A DNA stretch of 64,000 nucleotides, from the NCBI RefSeq assembly GCF_003610635.1, contig NZ_RAQJ01000003.1, positions 124,001 to 188,000 of the forward strand. The letters run 5' to 3'. The position numbers were made by a program, and so were the translations under genes. The stretch comes from Ichthyenterobacterium magnum (GTDB lineage: Bacteria; Bacteroidota; Bacteroidia; Flavobacteriales; Flavobacteriaceae). Positions 63,717 through 64,000 of the stretch are shown here, in pieces. The first letter of the stretch is position 1. Every line of letters starts with the position of its first letter. The notes beneath the pieces were generated by a model. That model was not told the origin of the DNA. It worked only from the letters and a program-made list of their open reading frames with translations, and ran no database searches.

Positions 63717-64000
63717 TTATAAATAGACATCGTACTTTTCAAGTTTTTCAAATAGACCTAATATATTTTCAATGATTTCATTAATAAAATTCTTGTTGTC
63801 AAATACCAAGTTGTAATAAACAATATCCCTATCTTTCTCCAATAAAATATATCTTCCTTTAGAAAAGGATTTTAGAGTATTATATTTTCTAATTTCATCA
63901 CCAAAGACTGTACTGTTATTGTGTACAATACAATTTCTCACTCTCCTTAAATTATTTATATATGACCAATGAGGTTCTAATTCTTTAATATCAACTTTAG
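63717..64000 (-). CDS. C-terminal part of a HEPN-like protein, cut by the window edge
   Basis: The minus-strand frame is open from the window edge to the TAA at 63717. The 94 visible codons read VDIKELEPHWSYINNLRRVR, then NCIVHN, giving RNCIVH, the RX4H motif with N after R that marks HEPN RNases. A helical tail follows (FINEIIENILGLFEKLEKY). The same context of Trp and Leu-Arg before RN is seen in many HEPN domains. A GTG inside (63941) could be taken as a start, but continuity of the frame and the HEPN helix before it argue that the gene begins further upstream. It is in the right place to be the effector of the Argonaute. Confidence 0.6.
   Translation of the reverse strand, partial: KVDIKELEPHWSYINNLRRVRNCIVHNNSTVFGDEIRKYNTLKSFSKGRYILLEKDRDIVYYNLVFDNKNFINEIIENILGLFEKLEKYDVYL

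Noticed and set aside
63414-63722. 102-codon frame on the plus strand
   Set aside because: Antisense to the 5' end of the Argonaute gene and the following gap, with no recognisable domain or start context.
63717-63941. Complete 74-residue gene starting at GTG 63941
   Set aside because: The frame continues open to the window edge with coherent HEPN-like sequence before the GTG, so it is the 3' end of a longer gene.

Overview
The window looks like chromosome from a low-GC member of the Flavobacteriaceae (Bacteroidota). This rests on gldF/gldG gliding genes, a T9SS C-terminal sorting domain, many short lipoprotein signals, TonB-receptor/anti-sigma/ECF-sigma modules, promoter-like TAnnTTTG boxes, and families largely confined to Bacteroidota (DUF6266, DUF6943-like, HYC_CC_PP, DUF6660). 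I cannot name the genus. I found no rRNA, tRNA, CRISPR array or intact insertion sequence.

Layout. 0-11 kb is core-like: purC, phoH, a SAM hydroxide adenosyltransferase, gldF and gldG with an extra gene between them, dnaN, a DUF4870 membrane protein, an AraC regulator, a TauE/SafE exporter. 10.5-19.3 kb holds a secreted PQQ-type sugar dehydrogenase, an operon of two DUF4331 proteins, a TPR lipoprotein and a TonB-dependent receptor, and a convergent ECF sigma/anti-sigma pair.

19.6-38.6 kb is a striking block: an AraC regulator followed by about fourteen genes for exported or lipid-anchored proteins, most of them hydrolases of unrelated catalytic types (amidohydrolase, S9, class-C serine hydrolase, Ere-like, M61-like, an HExxH lipoprotein, two retropepsin-like proteins, alpha/beta hydrolase, DUF885, trypsin-like). 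Four transcription units carry the same upstream element, TTAGCAA(C/T)TTTTAC, with TTTG starting exactly 42 bases after its first base. A fifth unit carries a weaker form. I read this as an AraC-type regulon whose edges match the block. Two gene remnants lie in it: an S41 protease reduced to its two ends, and a nitrobindin-like gene with two nonsense codons.

38.8-41.1 kb is a mobile-element-like junction (DUF6266, DUF6943-like gene, about 1.1 kb of non-coding DNA with a long palindrome). 41.1-61.5 kb is a metal-resistance island on the minus strand: HMA lipoprotein, CusB-like adaptor, DUF305, CopA-type ATPase, CusC-like channel, CusA-type pump, HYC_CC_PP protein, Zn/Cd-type ATPase, GDCCVxC protein, MerTP, DUF3703, Fur-family regulator, CzcB-like adaptor, a CzcA pump fused to a TolC-like channel, and DUF6660. 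It should export Cu/Ag and Zn/Cd/Co and bind or take up Hg; no merA or merB is present.

61.5-64 kb, at the upstream end of the island, encodes a long prokaryotic Argonaute whose PIWI catalytic positions look lost but whose guide-binding MID residues are kept. It is preceded by a gene, cut by the window edge, that carries a HEPN-type RNase motif. This HEPN-Argonaute pair and the AraC-like regulon are the two best candidates for undescribed systems.
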